Source of the DNA: Segatella hominis
GTDB taxonomy: Bacteria; Bacteroidota; Bacteroidia; Bacteroidales; Bacteroidaceae
Assembly (NCBI RefSeq): GCF_019249725.2
Contig: NZ_CP137559.1
Span: forward strand, 1,221,501 to 1,285,500
DNA length: 64,000 bases
Direction: 5' to 3'
Shown here: positions 48,394 through 55,785 of the stretch, piece after piece
How positions within the stretch are numbered: position 1 is the stretch's first letter
How the letters are laid out: the number at the start of each line of letters is the position of its first letter
Made by a program: the position numbers and the translations under genes
Notes under the pieces: model-generated
Database searches by the model: none
The model's input: only the letters and a program-made list of their open reading frames with translations
Told to the model about the DNA's origin: nothing

Positions 48394-49053
48394 TTAGAAT
48401 TTCTTTAATTCCTCATAGATTCTTTGCACAGGAAGTCCCATGACATTAAAGTAACTTCCCTTCAAACTCGTGCAACCGATATAACCTATCCATTCCTGAA
48501 TGCCATAGGCTCCAGCCTTATCGAACGGTTTGTAATGCTCTACATAATAATCTATCTCATTCTTTGACAGTTTTTTGAAAGTAACCTCCGTAATGACAGA
48601 AAACTGTCGCTGTTTTTCCAGAGAAGTGATACAGACACCAGTCACCACATGATGGGTTTTCCCGCTCAGCATTTCCAGCATTCTGATCGCATCCGCAGCA
48701 TCCTTCGGTTTTCCCAAAATGATACCCTTTCCTTCCTGGTCATTCTGTTCTTCACTGCTCGGTGCTATCACTACGGTATCAGCAGTAAGTATCAATAATT
48801 CAGGATTTCCATCCGAAGGTTGCTGATGATTGATGGAAGTTTCCTGATGACTGATGGCAGAATCAAGCAGTGGGCGGTATGCCTGGGCTTTTTTCACGGC
48901 TATATACTGGGCTGTATCGTATGCAGGTAGAGATTCTGGAAAACTTTCGTCTATACCCTGAATGACCTTCACTTCGAAAGGAATATCGAGACCTGCCAAA
49001 AGTTCCTTGCGTCGAGGCGAATTACTTGCCAATATAATTCTAAAATTCTTCAT
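48394..49053 (-). CDS. maf: Maf-like nucleotide pyrophosphatase
   Basis: 219 residues, from the ATG at 49053 (11 bp after the maf-specific ILASNSPRR motif begins at residue 7). Core motifs SNSPRR (10-15) and LTADTVV are present and the C-terminal GAYGIQEW completes the fold. It hydrolyses non-canonical dNTPs or UTP. Between these motifs lies an insertion with two imperfect copies of a Ser/His/Gln-rich segment (SHQETS, NHQQPS; DNA near 48820-48870), unusual for Maf. It is last in the DUF2520-kdsC-maf operon. Confidence 0.92.
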   Translation of the reverse strand: MKNFRIILASNSPRRKELLAGLDIPFEVKVIQGIDESFPESLPAYDTAQYIAVKKAQAYRPLLDSAISHQETSINHQQPSDGNPELLILTADTVVIAPSSEEQNDQEGKGIILGKPKDAADAIRMLEMLSGKTHHVVTGVCITSLEKQRQFSVITEVTFKKLSKNEIDYYVEHYKPFDKAGAYGIQEWIGYIGCTSLKGSYFNVMGLPVQRIYEELKKF

Positions 49054-49078
49054 ATTCTTGTTCTGTTTCCATATTAAT

Positions 49079-49597
49079 CTACCATCCGAAAGCCTTTGCT
49101 CCAGACAACCATTTTCCCTGTGCACGAAGCACCTGTTCCACGACATCTCTACCACAGCCTTCACCACCATTGCAGGAAGATACATAAGTAGAGATTTCCT
49201 TGATGTCTGAACATGCGTCGGCAGGACAGCAAGGGCATCCGCACTCTCTCATCACCTCATAATCAGGGATGTCATCGCCTACATAGATGATTTCCTCGTT
49301 CGTCAACTGATATTTCTCCAGAAACTCACGATAGGTCTTGATCTTAACAGCACAACCCATATAGATATCCTCTACACCCAATCCCTCATAGCGAAGACGG
49401 ATGGCCTCCGATTTTCCACCCGTGAGTATCACTATGCGCAAATCTGATTTCTGCGCCAACTGGATGGCATATCCATCCTTGATATTCACCGTACGCAAAG
49501 GCTCACCAGCAGAAGAAAGGGTTATTGTCTGACGGGAAAGCACACCATCTACATCAAAGATAATGGCCTTGATCTTATCTAAATCATAATTTATCAT
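49079..49597 (-). CDS. kdsC: 3-deoxy-manno-octulosonate 8-phosphate phosphatase
   Basis: 172 residues, HAD fold without a cap. FDVDGVLS (about 14-21) carries the nucleophile Asp and acid Asp; LTGGKSEAI and [11 protein letters not shown] are the other HAD motifs. It dephosphorylates Kdo8P, one step before kdsB (CMP-Kdo). The C-terminal segment is Gly/Cys-rich ([11 protein letters not shown]). The order DUF2520-kdsC-maf, with 25-40 bp gaps, is a compact operon. Confidence 0.94.
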   Translation of the reverse strand: MINYDLDKIKAIIFDVDGVLSRQTITLSSAGEPLRTVNIKDGYAIQLAQKSDLRIVILTGGKSEAIRLRYEGLGVEDIYMGCAVKIKTYREFLEKYQLTNEEIIYVGDDIPDYEVMRECGCPCCPADACSDIKEISTYVSSCNGGEGCGRDVVEQVLRAQGKWLSGAKAFGW

Positions 49598-49636
49598 ATC
49601 TTTTTAAACTTCTATTTCTTACAGAAACGATGATAA

Positions 49637-50410
49637 CTATTTCTTACTAAAACGATGGATACCTAAGCTCAAACGCTCATAAATATCCTTGATCTGAGGC
49701 TGATCCTTCAGCAAGGCAGCCTGCATACGAATCACATTCTCGTCAAACCGTACGGCAGGTCCCGTCTGTGCTTCTCTTGGAGAAAGTTCATGTACTTTCT
49801 TGGCTGTCTCATCTATCAGCGGTAGCATCACATCAAACGGGATACCATGATCAGCCAGGATTTTCTCACTGATAGCATAACAGTGGTTGACAAAATTGCA
49901 GGCAAAGACGGCTGAGAGATGCAAGTACTTACGGTCAGCACTCGACAATTCATACACATTCCCACTCAACTCATGCGCCATATCAGCTATCATGGTATGA
50001 GCATAGTCATCATTTGCCTCTATAAAACAAGGAATCTCAGAAAAGTCCACTTCCTTGCTTTTAGAGAAAGTTTGCATCGGATAAAACACACCATAATGGA
50101 TAGCCATGCCTTCAAAGACGTTCATATCCATAGAACCAGCCGTATGCAGGAACACCTTGGTTTCCTTCCCCTTACAAAGTCGTGGCAGCAATTCGCCCAA
50201 AACCGAGTCTTTTACGGAGACCACATACAGATCGGCATCCGCACGTACCTGTTCTATATCCGTCACAGGTGCCCCTCCTGCAATCTGAGCCAAGGCAGTA
50301 GCCGACTCTACAGTTCTACTAAATACCTGCACGATATCATGACCGGCAGCCAAAAGCGCCTTTCCCAAGTTGGTGGCCAGATTACCAGCCCCTATCAAAA
50401 CTATCTTCAT
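49637..50410 (-). CDS. Rossmann-fold DUF2520 protein
   Basis: 257 residues. The N-terminal GAGNLATNLGKALLAAG (7-23) is an NAD(P)-binding loop. SFSRTVESATALA, AIHYGVFYPMQTFS and the C-terminal helical domain (FACNFVNHCYAISEKIL, SPREAQTGPAVRFD) define the Rossmann-like/DUF2520 pair, related to F420-dependent and pyrroline-5-carboxylate reductases. The reaction is unknown. The recurring 18-bp motif lies 30 bp upstream. Confidence 0.85.
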   Translation of the reverse strand: MKIVLIGAGNLATNLGKALLAAGHDIVQVFSRTVESATALAQIAGGAPVTDIEQVRADADLYVVSVKDSVLGELLPRLCKGKETKVFLHTAGSMDMNVFEGMAIHYGVFYPMQTFSKSKEVDFSEIPCFIEANDDYAHTMIADMAHELSGNVYELSSADRKYLHLSAVFACNFVNHCYAISEKILADHGIPFDVMLPLIDETAKKVHELSPREAQTGPAVRFDENVIRMQAALLKDQPQIKDIYERLSLGIHRFSKK

Positions 50411-50439
50411 GATTTACCTATATTATCTGAGTTATTACC

Positions 50440-50457
50440 TATACCTTATTATATATA
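50440..50457 (-). promoter_or_regulatory. Recurring motif upstream of the DUF2520-kdsC-maf operon
   Basis: Minus-strand TATATATAATAAGGTATA, 17 of 18 identical to 14595-14612. It ends 29 bp before the first gene of the operon. Confidence 0.5.
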
Positions 50458-50505
50458 AAGAGAAAAAAATACATATATACGAACAAAGGTTACCGAACAG
50501 ACTGA

Positions 50506-51120
50506 CTATTCGATAACCTTATTCAACAATGCCGCACCACGCTCTGTACAGAATCCACGTATGATAACCAAGAAAAAGTTATCAAATATCTGCTGCATAC
50601 TATACTTCTTGTAGATCTGGTTACGCATAATTTCACTCATAGAGGCACTGAGAAGTTCCATCGTAAGGCTATAGTCAATATCCTGACGGAAGAGCCCTTC
50701 CTCTACACCCGCTTTCAGGAATTTTACCCTATCCGCAAATTCGCGTTCATGCTCCTGATTGAAAAACTCGATCACCCGAGGCATACGGTGAATTTCCTCA
50801 TAAAAAGCAACCCCCACCATACTATTCACCTCCATCTGCAGCTTATAGAAATAGCCGATAATATCCACTACATTATGAGCCACATTGCAGGAGTAGGTCT
50901 CTAACTTTTCCCTCATCTCCAGGCTTTTGATTTTCAAGCCAGCAAGGAGCAGTTCCTCTTTATCACCGAATATTTCATATACGGTACGCTTAGACACATG
51001 AAGCCCTTGTGAGATTTCATCCATCTTCACAGCCCTAACACCACGCTTGTAAAATTCACCCATGGCATAGTCGATGATTCTACTTTTCAATTCCTTGCGA
51101 TATTCATTAATTTCGACCAT
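50506..51120 (-). CDS. TetR-family transcriptional regulator
   Basis: 204 residues. The N-terminal TetR helix-turn-helix (about 8-55: FYKRGVRAVKMDEISQGLHVSKRTVYEIFGDKEELL) is clear; the ligand domain follows without recognisable effector residues. The start at 51120 lies 29 bp downstream of the -7 box TATCTTTG (minus, 51149-51156). It is divergent from malic enzyme; control of that gene is possible but not shown. Confidence 0.9.
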   Translation of the reverse strand: MVEINEYRKELKSRIIDYAMGEFYKRGVRAVKMDEISQGLHVSKRTVYEIFGDKEELLLAGLKIKSLEMREKLETYSCNVAHNVVDIIGYFYKLQMEVNSMVGVAFYEEIHRMPRVIEFFNQEHEREFADRVKFLKAGVEEGLFRQDIDYSLTMELLSASMSEIMRNQIYKKYSMQQIFDNFFLVIIRGFCTERGAALLNKVIE

Positions 51121-51199
51121 TTTTTTGCTCTGTCTAAGTTTTTTTGTGCAAAGATACAAAAAAAAACAAAAAACCTACGCAATTTAACTAGTTTTTTAT

Positions 51200-51207
51200 T
51201 ACCTTTG
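51200..51207 (+). promoter_or_regulatory. Malic enzyme -7 box
   Basis: TACCTTTG, 73 nt upstream of the start. No clear TTTG at the -33 distance. It is divergent from the TetR -7 box 44 bp away, so a regulator bound between could act on both. Confidence 0.5.
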
Positions 51208-51280
51208 CACAAAAATCTCGAAATGTGCACAAAATGCATAAAAATCGTAAGAATTTAAAACTTTAAACTAACATATTATT

Positions 51281-53569
51281 ATGGTAAAGATTACAAAGGA
51301 GGCGGCTCTTGCCTATCACGTAAATGGTCGTCCTGGAAAAATCGAGGTTAAGCCAACCAAGCCATACCATACTCAGACGGATTTGAGTTTGGCTTATTCA
51401 CCTGGTGTAGCATTCCCATGTCTTGAGATTCAGCAGAATCCAGACGATGTTTACAAGTACACAGACAAGGGTAACCTTGTAGCCGTTATCAGCAACGGTA
51501 CAGCTGTGCTCGGTCTTGGCGATATCGGCGCCATGAGCGGTAAGCCTGTAATGGAAGGTAAGGGATTACTCTTCAAGATTTATGGTGGAATCGATGTCTT
51601 TGATATCGAGATTGACGAAAAAGACCCAGAAAAATTCTGTGAAGTCGTAGAGCGCATTGCTCCATCTTTCGGTGGTATCAACCTGGAGGACATCAAGGCT
51701 CCTCAGTGCTTCTACATCGAAGAGCGTCTGAAGAAGACTCTCGACATCCCTGTGATGCATGACGACCAGCATGGTACTGCCATCATCTCTGCAGCAGGTT
51801 TGAAGAACGCCCTCGAGGTTGCAGGCAAAGACATCGCCAAGGTGAAAATCGTTGTCAATGGTGCCGGTGCTGCTGCCATCAGTTGTACCAAGCTCTATGT
51901 AGCTCTCGGTGCTAAGGTGGAAAATATCCTGATGCTCGACTCCAAGGGTGTGATTACAAGCGACCGCGAAAACCTCACTGAACAGAAGAAGATCTTTGCC
52001 ACAGACCGTCGCGACGTTCATACTCTGGAAGAGGCTATCAAGGGTGCTGATGTTTTCGTAGGCTTGAGCAAGGGTAACGTACTCTCTCAGGATATGTTGC
52101 GCTCTATGAACGACAACCCTATCGTATTCGCACTTGCCAACCCTGTGCCTGAAATCAGCTACGAGGACGCGATGGCAAGCCGCCCTGACGTCCTGATGTC
52201 AACAGGCCGTTCTGACTATCCAAACCAGATCAACAACGTAATCGGTTTCCCATATATCTTCCGCGGTGCACTCGACGTTCACGCACGTGCCATCAACGAA
52301 GAAATGAAGTTGGCAGCTGTACACGCTATCGCTGACCTGGCCAAGCAGCCTGTTCCTGATGTTGTCAATGAAGTTTATCATGTCAACGACCTTACATTCG
52401 GTCCTAAATACTTCATTCCAAAACCAGTTGACCCTCGTTTGATTACTGAGGTAAGTGCAGCTATCGCAAAGGCAGCTATGGATAGCGGTGTTGCCCGCAC
52501 TCCAATCACCGACTGGGAGGCATACAAGCAGCACCTGCGCGAGTTGCTCGGACAGGAAACCAAGTTGACCCGCAAGCTCCATGATACAGCCCGCCTGCAT
52601 CCACAGCGCGTGGTATTTGCAGAAGGTGGCAACCCAACTATGTTGAAGGCAGCCGTTCAGGCTAAGACAGAAGGCATCTGCGAGCCAATCCTCTTGGGCA
52701 ACCCAGACCGTCTGAACCGTGTGGCTAACCGCTTGAAACTTGATTTGGATGGCATTCAGATTGTAGATATGCGTGCAGACAACGAGCAAGGTCGCCGCGC
52801 AACATTCGCTAAGCATTTGGCTGAGAAGAGAGCACGCGAAGGCTATACATTCGAGGAGGCTTACGACAAGATGTATGAGCGCAACTACTTCGGTATGTCT
52901 ATGGTAGAGCAAGGCGATGCTGATGCTTTCATCACAGGTCTTTACACTAAATATTCCAACACCATCAAGGTGGCTAAGGACGTAATCGGCATCCGTGAGG
53001 GCTACAACACCTTCGGAACCATGCACATTCTCAACACTCAGAAGGGCATCTTCTATATTGCTGACACCCTCATCAACCGCCACCCAGACCAGGATGTACT
53101 CGTGGATATCGCTAAGTTGTCTGCAGGTACAGTGAAGTTCTTCAATGAGGAACCTGTGATGGCAATGTTGAGCTATTCAAACTTCGGTACCGATGCACAG
53201 GGTTCACCTGTCAAGGTAAAGAATGCCGTAGAAGCAATACAGAAGGAATTCCCTGATTTGGCAATTGATGGTGAGATGCAGGTGAACTATGCACTCAACA
53301 AGCAGTTGCGCGATGAGAAATATCCGTTCTCTCGCCTGAAGGGTAAGGATGTCAACACATTGGTATTCCCTAACCTCAGCAGCGCCAATGGTGCATACAA
53401 ACTCTTGCAGGCTCTGAGTCCTGAGGCAGAGATTATCGGTCCTATCCAGATGGGTCTTAACAAACCTATCCACTTCACCGATTCTGAGAGCAGCGTACAG
53501 GATATCGTCAACATCACAGCTGTAGCTGTTATTGACGCATACGTAGAGAAAATCAAGAACAACAAATAG
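51281..53569 (+). CDS. maeB: NADP-dependent malic enzyme with phosphotransacetylase-like domain
   Basis: 762 residues. The N-terminal malic enzyme (about 1-420) has YSPGVAFPC, the catalytic [18 protein letters not shown] region, HDDQHGTAI and the Rossmann loop [11 protein letters not shown]. The C-terminal half (about 430-762) is a phosphate-acetyltransferase-like domain, which in this enzyme class is regulatory (acetyl-CoA) rather than catalytic. It decarboxylates malate to pyruvate with NADPH. Codon bias is strong. Terminator at 53585. Confidence 0.95.
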   Translation: MVKITKEAALAYHVNGRPGKIEVKPTKPYHTQTDLSLAYSPGVAFPCLEIQQNPDDVYKYTDKGNLVAVISNGTAVLGLGDIGAMSGKPVMEGKGLLFKIYGGIDVFDIEIDEKDPEKFCEVVERIAPSFGGINLEDIKAPQCFYIEERLKKTLDIPVMHDDQHGTAIISAAGLKNALEVAGKDIAKVKIVVNGAGAAAISCTKLYVALGAKVENILMLDSKGVITSDRENLTEQKKIFATDRRDVHTLEEAIKGADVFVGLSKGNVLSQDMLRSMNDNPIVFALANPVPEISYEDAMASRPDVLMSTGRSDYPNQINNVIGFPYIFRGALDVHARAINEEMKLAAVHAIADLAKQPVPDVVNEVYHVNDLTFGPKYFIPKPVDPRLITEVSAAIAKAAMDSGVARTPITDWEAYKQHLRELLGQETKLTRKLHDTARLHPQRVVFAEGGNPTMLKAAVQAKTEGICEPILLGNPDRLNRVANRLKLDLDGIQIVDMRADNEQGRRATFAKHLAEKRAREGYTFEEAYDKMYERNYFGMSMVEQGDADAFITGLYTKYSNTIKVAKDVIGIREGYNTFGTMHILNTQKGIFYIADTLINRHPDQDVLVDIAKLSAGTVKFFNEEPVMAMLSYSNFGTDAQGSPVKVKNAVEAIQKEFPDLAIDGEMQVNYALNKQLRDEKYPFSRLKGKDVNTLVFPNLSSANGAYKLLQALSPEAEIIGPIQMGLNKPIHFTDSESSVQDIVNITAVAVIDAYVEKIKNNK

Positions 53570-53584
53570 TATCAATTACTATAT

Positions 53585-53637
53585 CCCCCCAAAAAGTGTG
53601 TCATGAATTTATGACACACTTTTTTTTTTTGGGGGGG
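53585..53637 (+). terminator. Malic enzyme terminator with extended C/G flanks
   Basis: AAGTGTGTCAT pairs perfectly with ATGACACACTT around GAATTT, with a run of about 11 Ts. The hairpin is flanked by CCCCCC (53585-53590) and GGGGGGG (53631-53637), which can extend pairing past the U-run. Confidence 0.88.
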
Positions 53638-53856
53638 TAAACATAAATCTTGCTAATGAAAATCCATACTATATTCAGATAAAAGAAACTATAGTTGTGA
53701 ATTTAACACTAAGAAAACAATACGAGAATAAATTATTTAAAATTATAGGAAAAATCAAGCAACACAAACGTTTGCATTGTTTTTTAGTTAAAACCCGTTA
53801 AATATTCGTAAAATACAAGTAAAAGGCAAAATATGGAGAAAAAAGGCAAAAAAATA

Positions 53857-53888
53857 TTTGGTAGAATAAATAAAAAGTATTACCTTTG
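53857..53888 (+). promoter_or_regulatory. Promoter with no ORF downstream
   Basis: TTTG (53857-53860), 20 bp, TACCTTTG (53881-53888): a near-ideal promoter. The upstream 215 bp (53640-53856) are AT-rich with no gene. Confidence 0.68.
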
Positions 53889-53893
53889 CCATC

Positions 53894-53984
53894 GTTATCC
53901 TGAAAACAATCTTTTTACCTTAAAGGAAACTAATACCTATTGAAGATTTGGAGCGGTAGCCTGTGAAGGTCATCGCTTTTTTTT
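53894..53984 (+). ncRNA. Candidate small RNA of about 90 nt
   Basis: Between the promoter at 53857-53888 and a terminator at 53952-53984 there is no start codon-led frame of useful length. The terminator is AGCGGTAGCC (53952-53961), loop TGTGAA, GGTCATCGCT (53968-53977), with two G-U pairs and one mismatch, then eight Ts. The middle has CCTTAAAGG, a short palindrome. No known RNA family is recognised. Confidence 0.5.
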
Positions 53985-54120
53985 GCATTAAATTTTCCAC
54001 CATCCCTTGCGCAAACTTCAAGCGCTCATCCAATTAATTATACATGTCATACTATATGTAAAAAAAGAAAATATATCATATTGCATTCTTGTCATCAAGG
54101 AGAAAACACCATAGCCCTAC

Positions 54121-54168
54121 CCACTTTTATTTTTCCCTGGGCAGGCAAAAATTTCTCCGTGGGCAAGC
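54121..54168 (+). repeat. Dispersed 48-bp element, copy 2
   Basis: Begins CCACTTTTATTTTT and contains TGGGCAGG and AAAAATTT. It matches the minus-strand copy at 14497-14544. Further degraded GGGCA-plus-A-run units follow to about 54200 (TGGGCAAGC, TGGGCAGCC). Confidence 0.62.
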
Positions 54169-54222
54169 AAAAAAAAATCATGGGCAGCCAGCAAAAAAAA
54201 AATCTGACTTTTCCTGATTTCA

Positions 54223-54358
54223 GTAGACACTTTTTTACTTTATAAACTAAAAAGGTAGACACTATCAATTTCATAAAACTGAAATAGTAGACACTCCTTA
54301 TTTTTTGTTCCTAATTTTATAGACACAATAAAAAGAATCGTACTATATTTGTAGTCAC
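54223..54358 (+). repeat. Five GTAGACAC boxes at exact 32-bp spacing
   Basis: GTAGACAC starts at 54223, 54255 and 54287; ATAGACAC at 54319; GTAGTCAC at 54351. Every step is exactly 32 bp, about three DNA turns, so the boxes face one side of the helix. Between them the sequence is A/T-rich and not repeated. A -7-like box TATATTTG (54344-54351) overlaps the last box. The whole 980 bp between malic enzyme and perR have no ORF of note. Confidence 0.8.
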
Positions 54359-54450
54359 TACCCTTCCACTGGACTTACCGAAACCGGACTTTGATATTTT
54401 TCATCAAGAAAGGACAAATGTTCCATTACTTATATAGATTTATTTAGATT

Positions 54451-54487
54451 TTGGAAAAATTACAATATAAACTTGTAATTTTTCCAA
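54451..54487. promoter_or_regulatory. 15-bp perfect inverted repeat upstream of the perR promoter
   Basis: TTGGAAAAATTACAA (54451-54465), 7 bp, TTGTAATTTTTCCAA (54473-54487). It ends 7 bp before the -33 box of the PerR-like gene. The inner part (AATTACAA/TTGTAATT) is AT-rich like Fur/PerR operators, so an autoregulatory site is plausible. A transcript-end hairpin is the alternative. Confidence 0.6.
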
Positions 54488-54493
54488 TTTTTA

Positions 54494-54525
54494 TTTGGTG
54501 GTTTAAGAAATTCTTTCTATCTTTG
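54494..54525 (+). promoter_or_regulatory. perR promoter
   Basis: TTTG (54494-54497), 20 bp, TATCTTTG (54518-54525), 26 nt upstream of the start. Confidence 0.74.
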
Positions 54526-54551
54526 CAACCGAAATCAAAAAGCAACAGAAT

Positions 54552-54998
54552 ATGAATAATGGCAAAGTAGCATACAATAGACTTATCGAATGCGATATCC
54601 GTCCGTCGATTCAGAGAATTGCTATCATGGATTATCTCCTGACGCATCCTATCCATCCGACTATCGATGATGTCTATCAAGAATTGTATAAGACAATACC
54701 TACACTCAGCAGAACTACAGTATATAATACGCTGAGAATGATGAGCGAGAAGAATGCTGCTCAAATGATTACCATTGATGAGCATCGTGTGTGTTATGAC
54801 GGAAACACGACTCCTCATGTTCATTTCTTCTGCAAGAAATGTGGAAAAGTGATTGACCTCTTCGACGAGAAGGCACCCAAGATGACCAAACAAAAGGTGA
54901 TAGAGGGGAATATCGTAGATGAACAACAGCTCTACTACAAGGGAATTTGCGCTGATTGTGCTAAACTCAACGAGGAAAAGAAGCGCAAGGCAAAATAA
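54552..54998 (+). CDS. perR: PerR-like peroxide-sensing Fur-family repressor
   Basis: 148 residues. The winged helix (about 10-85, with SRTTVYNTLRMM) is followed by the sensor core TPHVHFFCKKCGKVIDLFD: HVH for the regulatory metal, CxxC for structural zinc, with the matching CADC near the end. The Asp in KVIDLF aligns with PerR Asp104 of Bacillus, where Fur proteins have Glu, which supports peroxide sensing. It lies 94 bp upstream of a rubrerythrin gene, the classic PerR target, and behind a long inverted repeat that may be its own operator. Confidence 0.85.
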   Translation: MNNGKVAYNRLIECDIRPSIQRIAIMDYLLTHPIHPTIDDVYQELYKTIPTLSRTTVYNTLRMMSEKNAAQMITIDEHRVCYDGNTTPHVHFFCKKCGKVIDLFDEKAPKMTKQKVIEGNIVDEQQLYYKGICADCAKLNEEKKRKAK

Positions 54999-55092
54999 GC
55001 AGAGCTACCGCCAGACATCACATTGACACATTATTAATATATAGTATATACAAAACAGAAATAGAATTATTAACTTATAAAACAAGAACATT

Positions 55093-55653
55093 ATGAAGAA
55101 GAAATTTATTTGCACCGTATGTGGATATATCTATGAAGGAACTGAAGCACCTGAGAAGTGCCCAATCTGTAAGGCACCTGCCGACAAGTTCAAGGAGATG
55201 GAGAATGCAGTTGACGACGACTTGACTTTCGCAACTGTTCACGTTTTGGGTCAGGCTTATAAGGATGGCGTCAACGAGGACGTTATCAAGGGCTTGAAGG
55301 ACCATTTCAATGGTGAGTGCGGTGAGGTTGGTATGTATCTCGCCATGGCACGCCAGGCAGACCGTGAGGGCTATCCAGAAATCGCTGAGGCTTACAAGCG
55401 TTATGCTTTCGAGGAGGCAGATCACGCTTCTCGCTTTGCAGAGCTTCTCGGTGAGGTTTTGGGTGATACCAAGAGCAACCTCGAGGCACGTATCGCAGCC
55501 GAGAAGGGTGCATGCGAGGACAAGTTCCGCATTGCCAAGTTGGCTAAGGAGCAGGGATCTGATGCAATCCACGATACTGTACACGAGATGGCTAAGGATG
55601 AGGCTCGCCACTGCGCAGGCTTTGCCGGTCTCTACAAGAGATATTTCAAATAA
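55093..55653 (+). CDS. Reverse rubrerythrin (rubredoxin domain first)
   Basis: 186 residues. The N-terminal rubredoxin domain has two CxxC pairs ([20 protein letters not shown], about 4-23), followed by a ferritin-like four-helix di-iron domain (about 40-186) with the Glu/His ligand pattern ([30 protein letters not shown]). It reduces hydrogen peroxide in the cytosol of anaerobes using rubredoxin-like electron flow. The domain order is the reverse of classical rubrerythrin. Probably transcribed with perR; the terminator behind it hosts a group II intron. Confidence 0.93.
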   Translation: MKKKFICTVCGYIYEGTEAPEKCPICKAPADKFKEMENAVDDDLTFATVHVLGQAYKDGVNEDVIKGLKDHFNGECGEVGMYLAMARQADREGYPEIAEAYKRYAFEEADHASRFAELLGEVLGDTKSNLEARIAAEKGACEDKFRIAKLAKEQGSDAIHDTVHEMAKDEARHCAGFAGLYKRYFK

Positions 55654-55746
55654 TGCATTACATTTCTCATTAATTTGTACCTGATATAAAAGAGTTCATG
55701 TTAGGAAACAGATTTTTGAGTATAAGTAATAAGATGAAGAATTCGA

Positions 55747-55785
55747 GAGGGCTTGTCGGGAAACTGGCAAGCCCTCGTTTTCTTG
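55747..55785 (+). terminator. Rubrerythrin terminator, used as intron target
   Basis: GAGGGCTTGTC (55747-55757) pairs with GGCAAGCCCTC (55766-55776) with one G-U pair, followed by GTTTTCTTG. The intron begins at 55786, right after this sequence. Confidence 0.82.

Noticed and set aside
54223..54358. 32-bp periodic boxes considered as a CRISPR array
   Set aside because: Only 8 bases repeat, far below a CRISPR repeat, and no cas genes are nearby.
53640..54540. Intact insertion sequence in the 980-bp gap before perR
   Set aside because: No transposase reading frame or pair of terminal inverted repeats could be found; only the phased boxes hint at a remnant.
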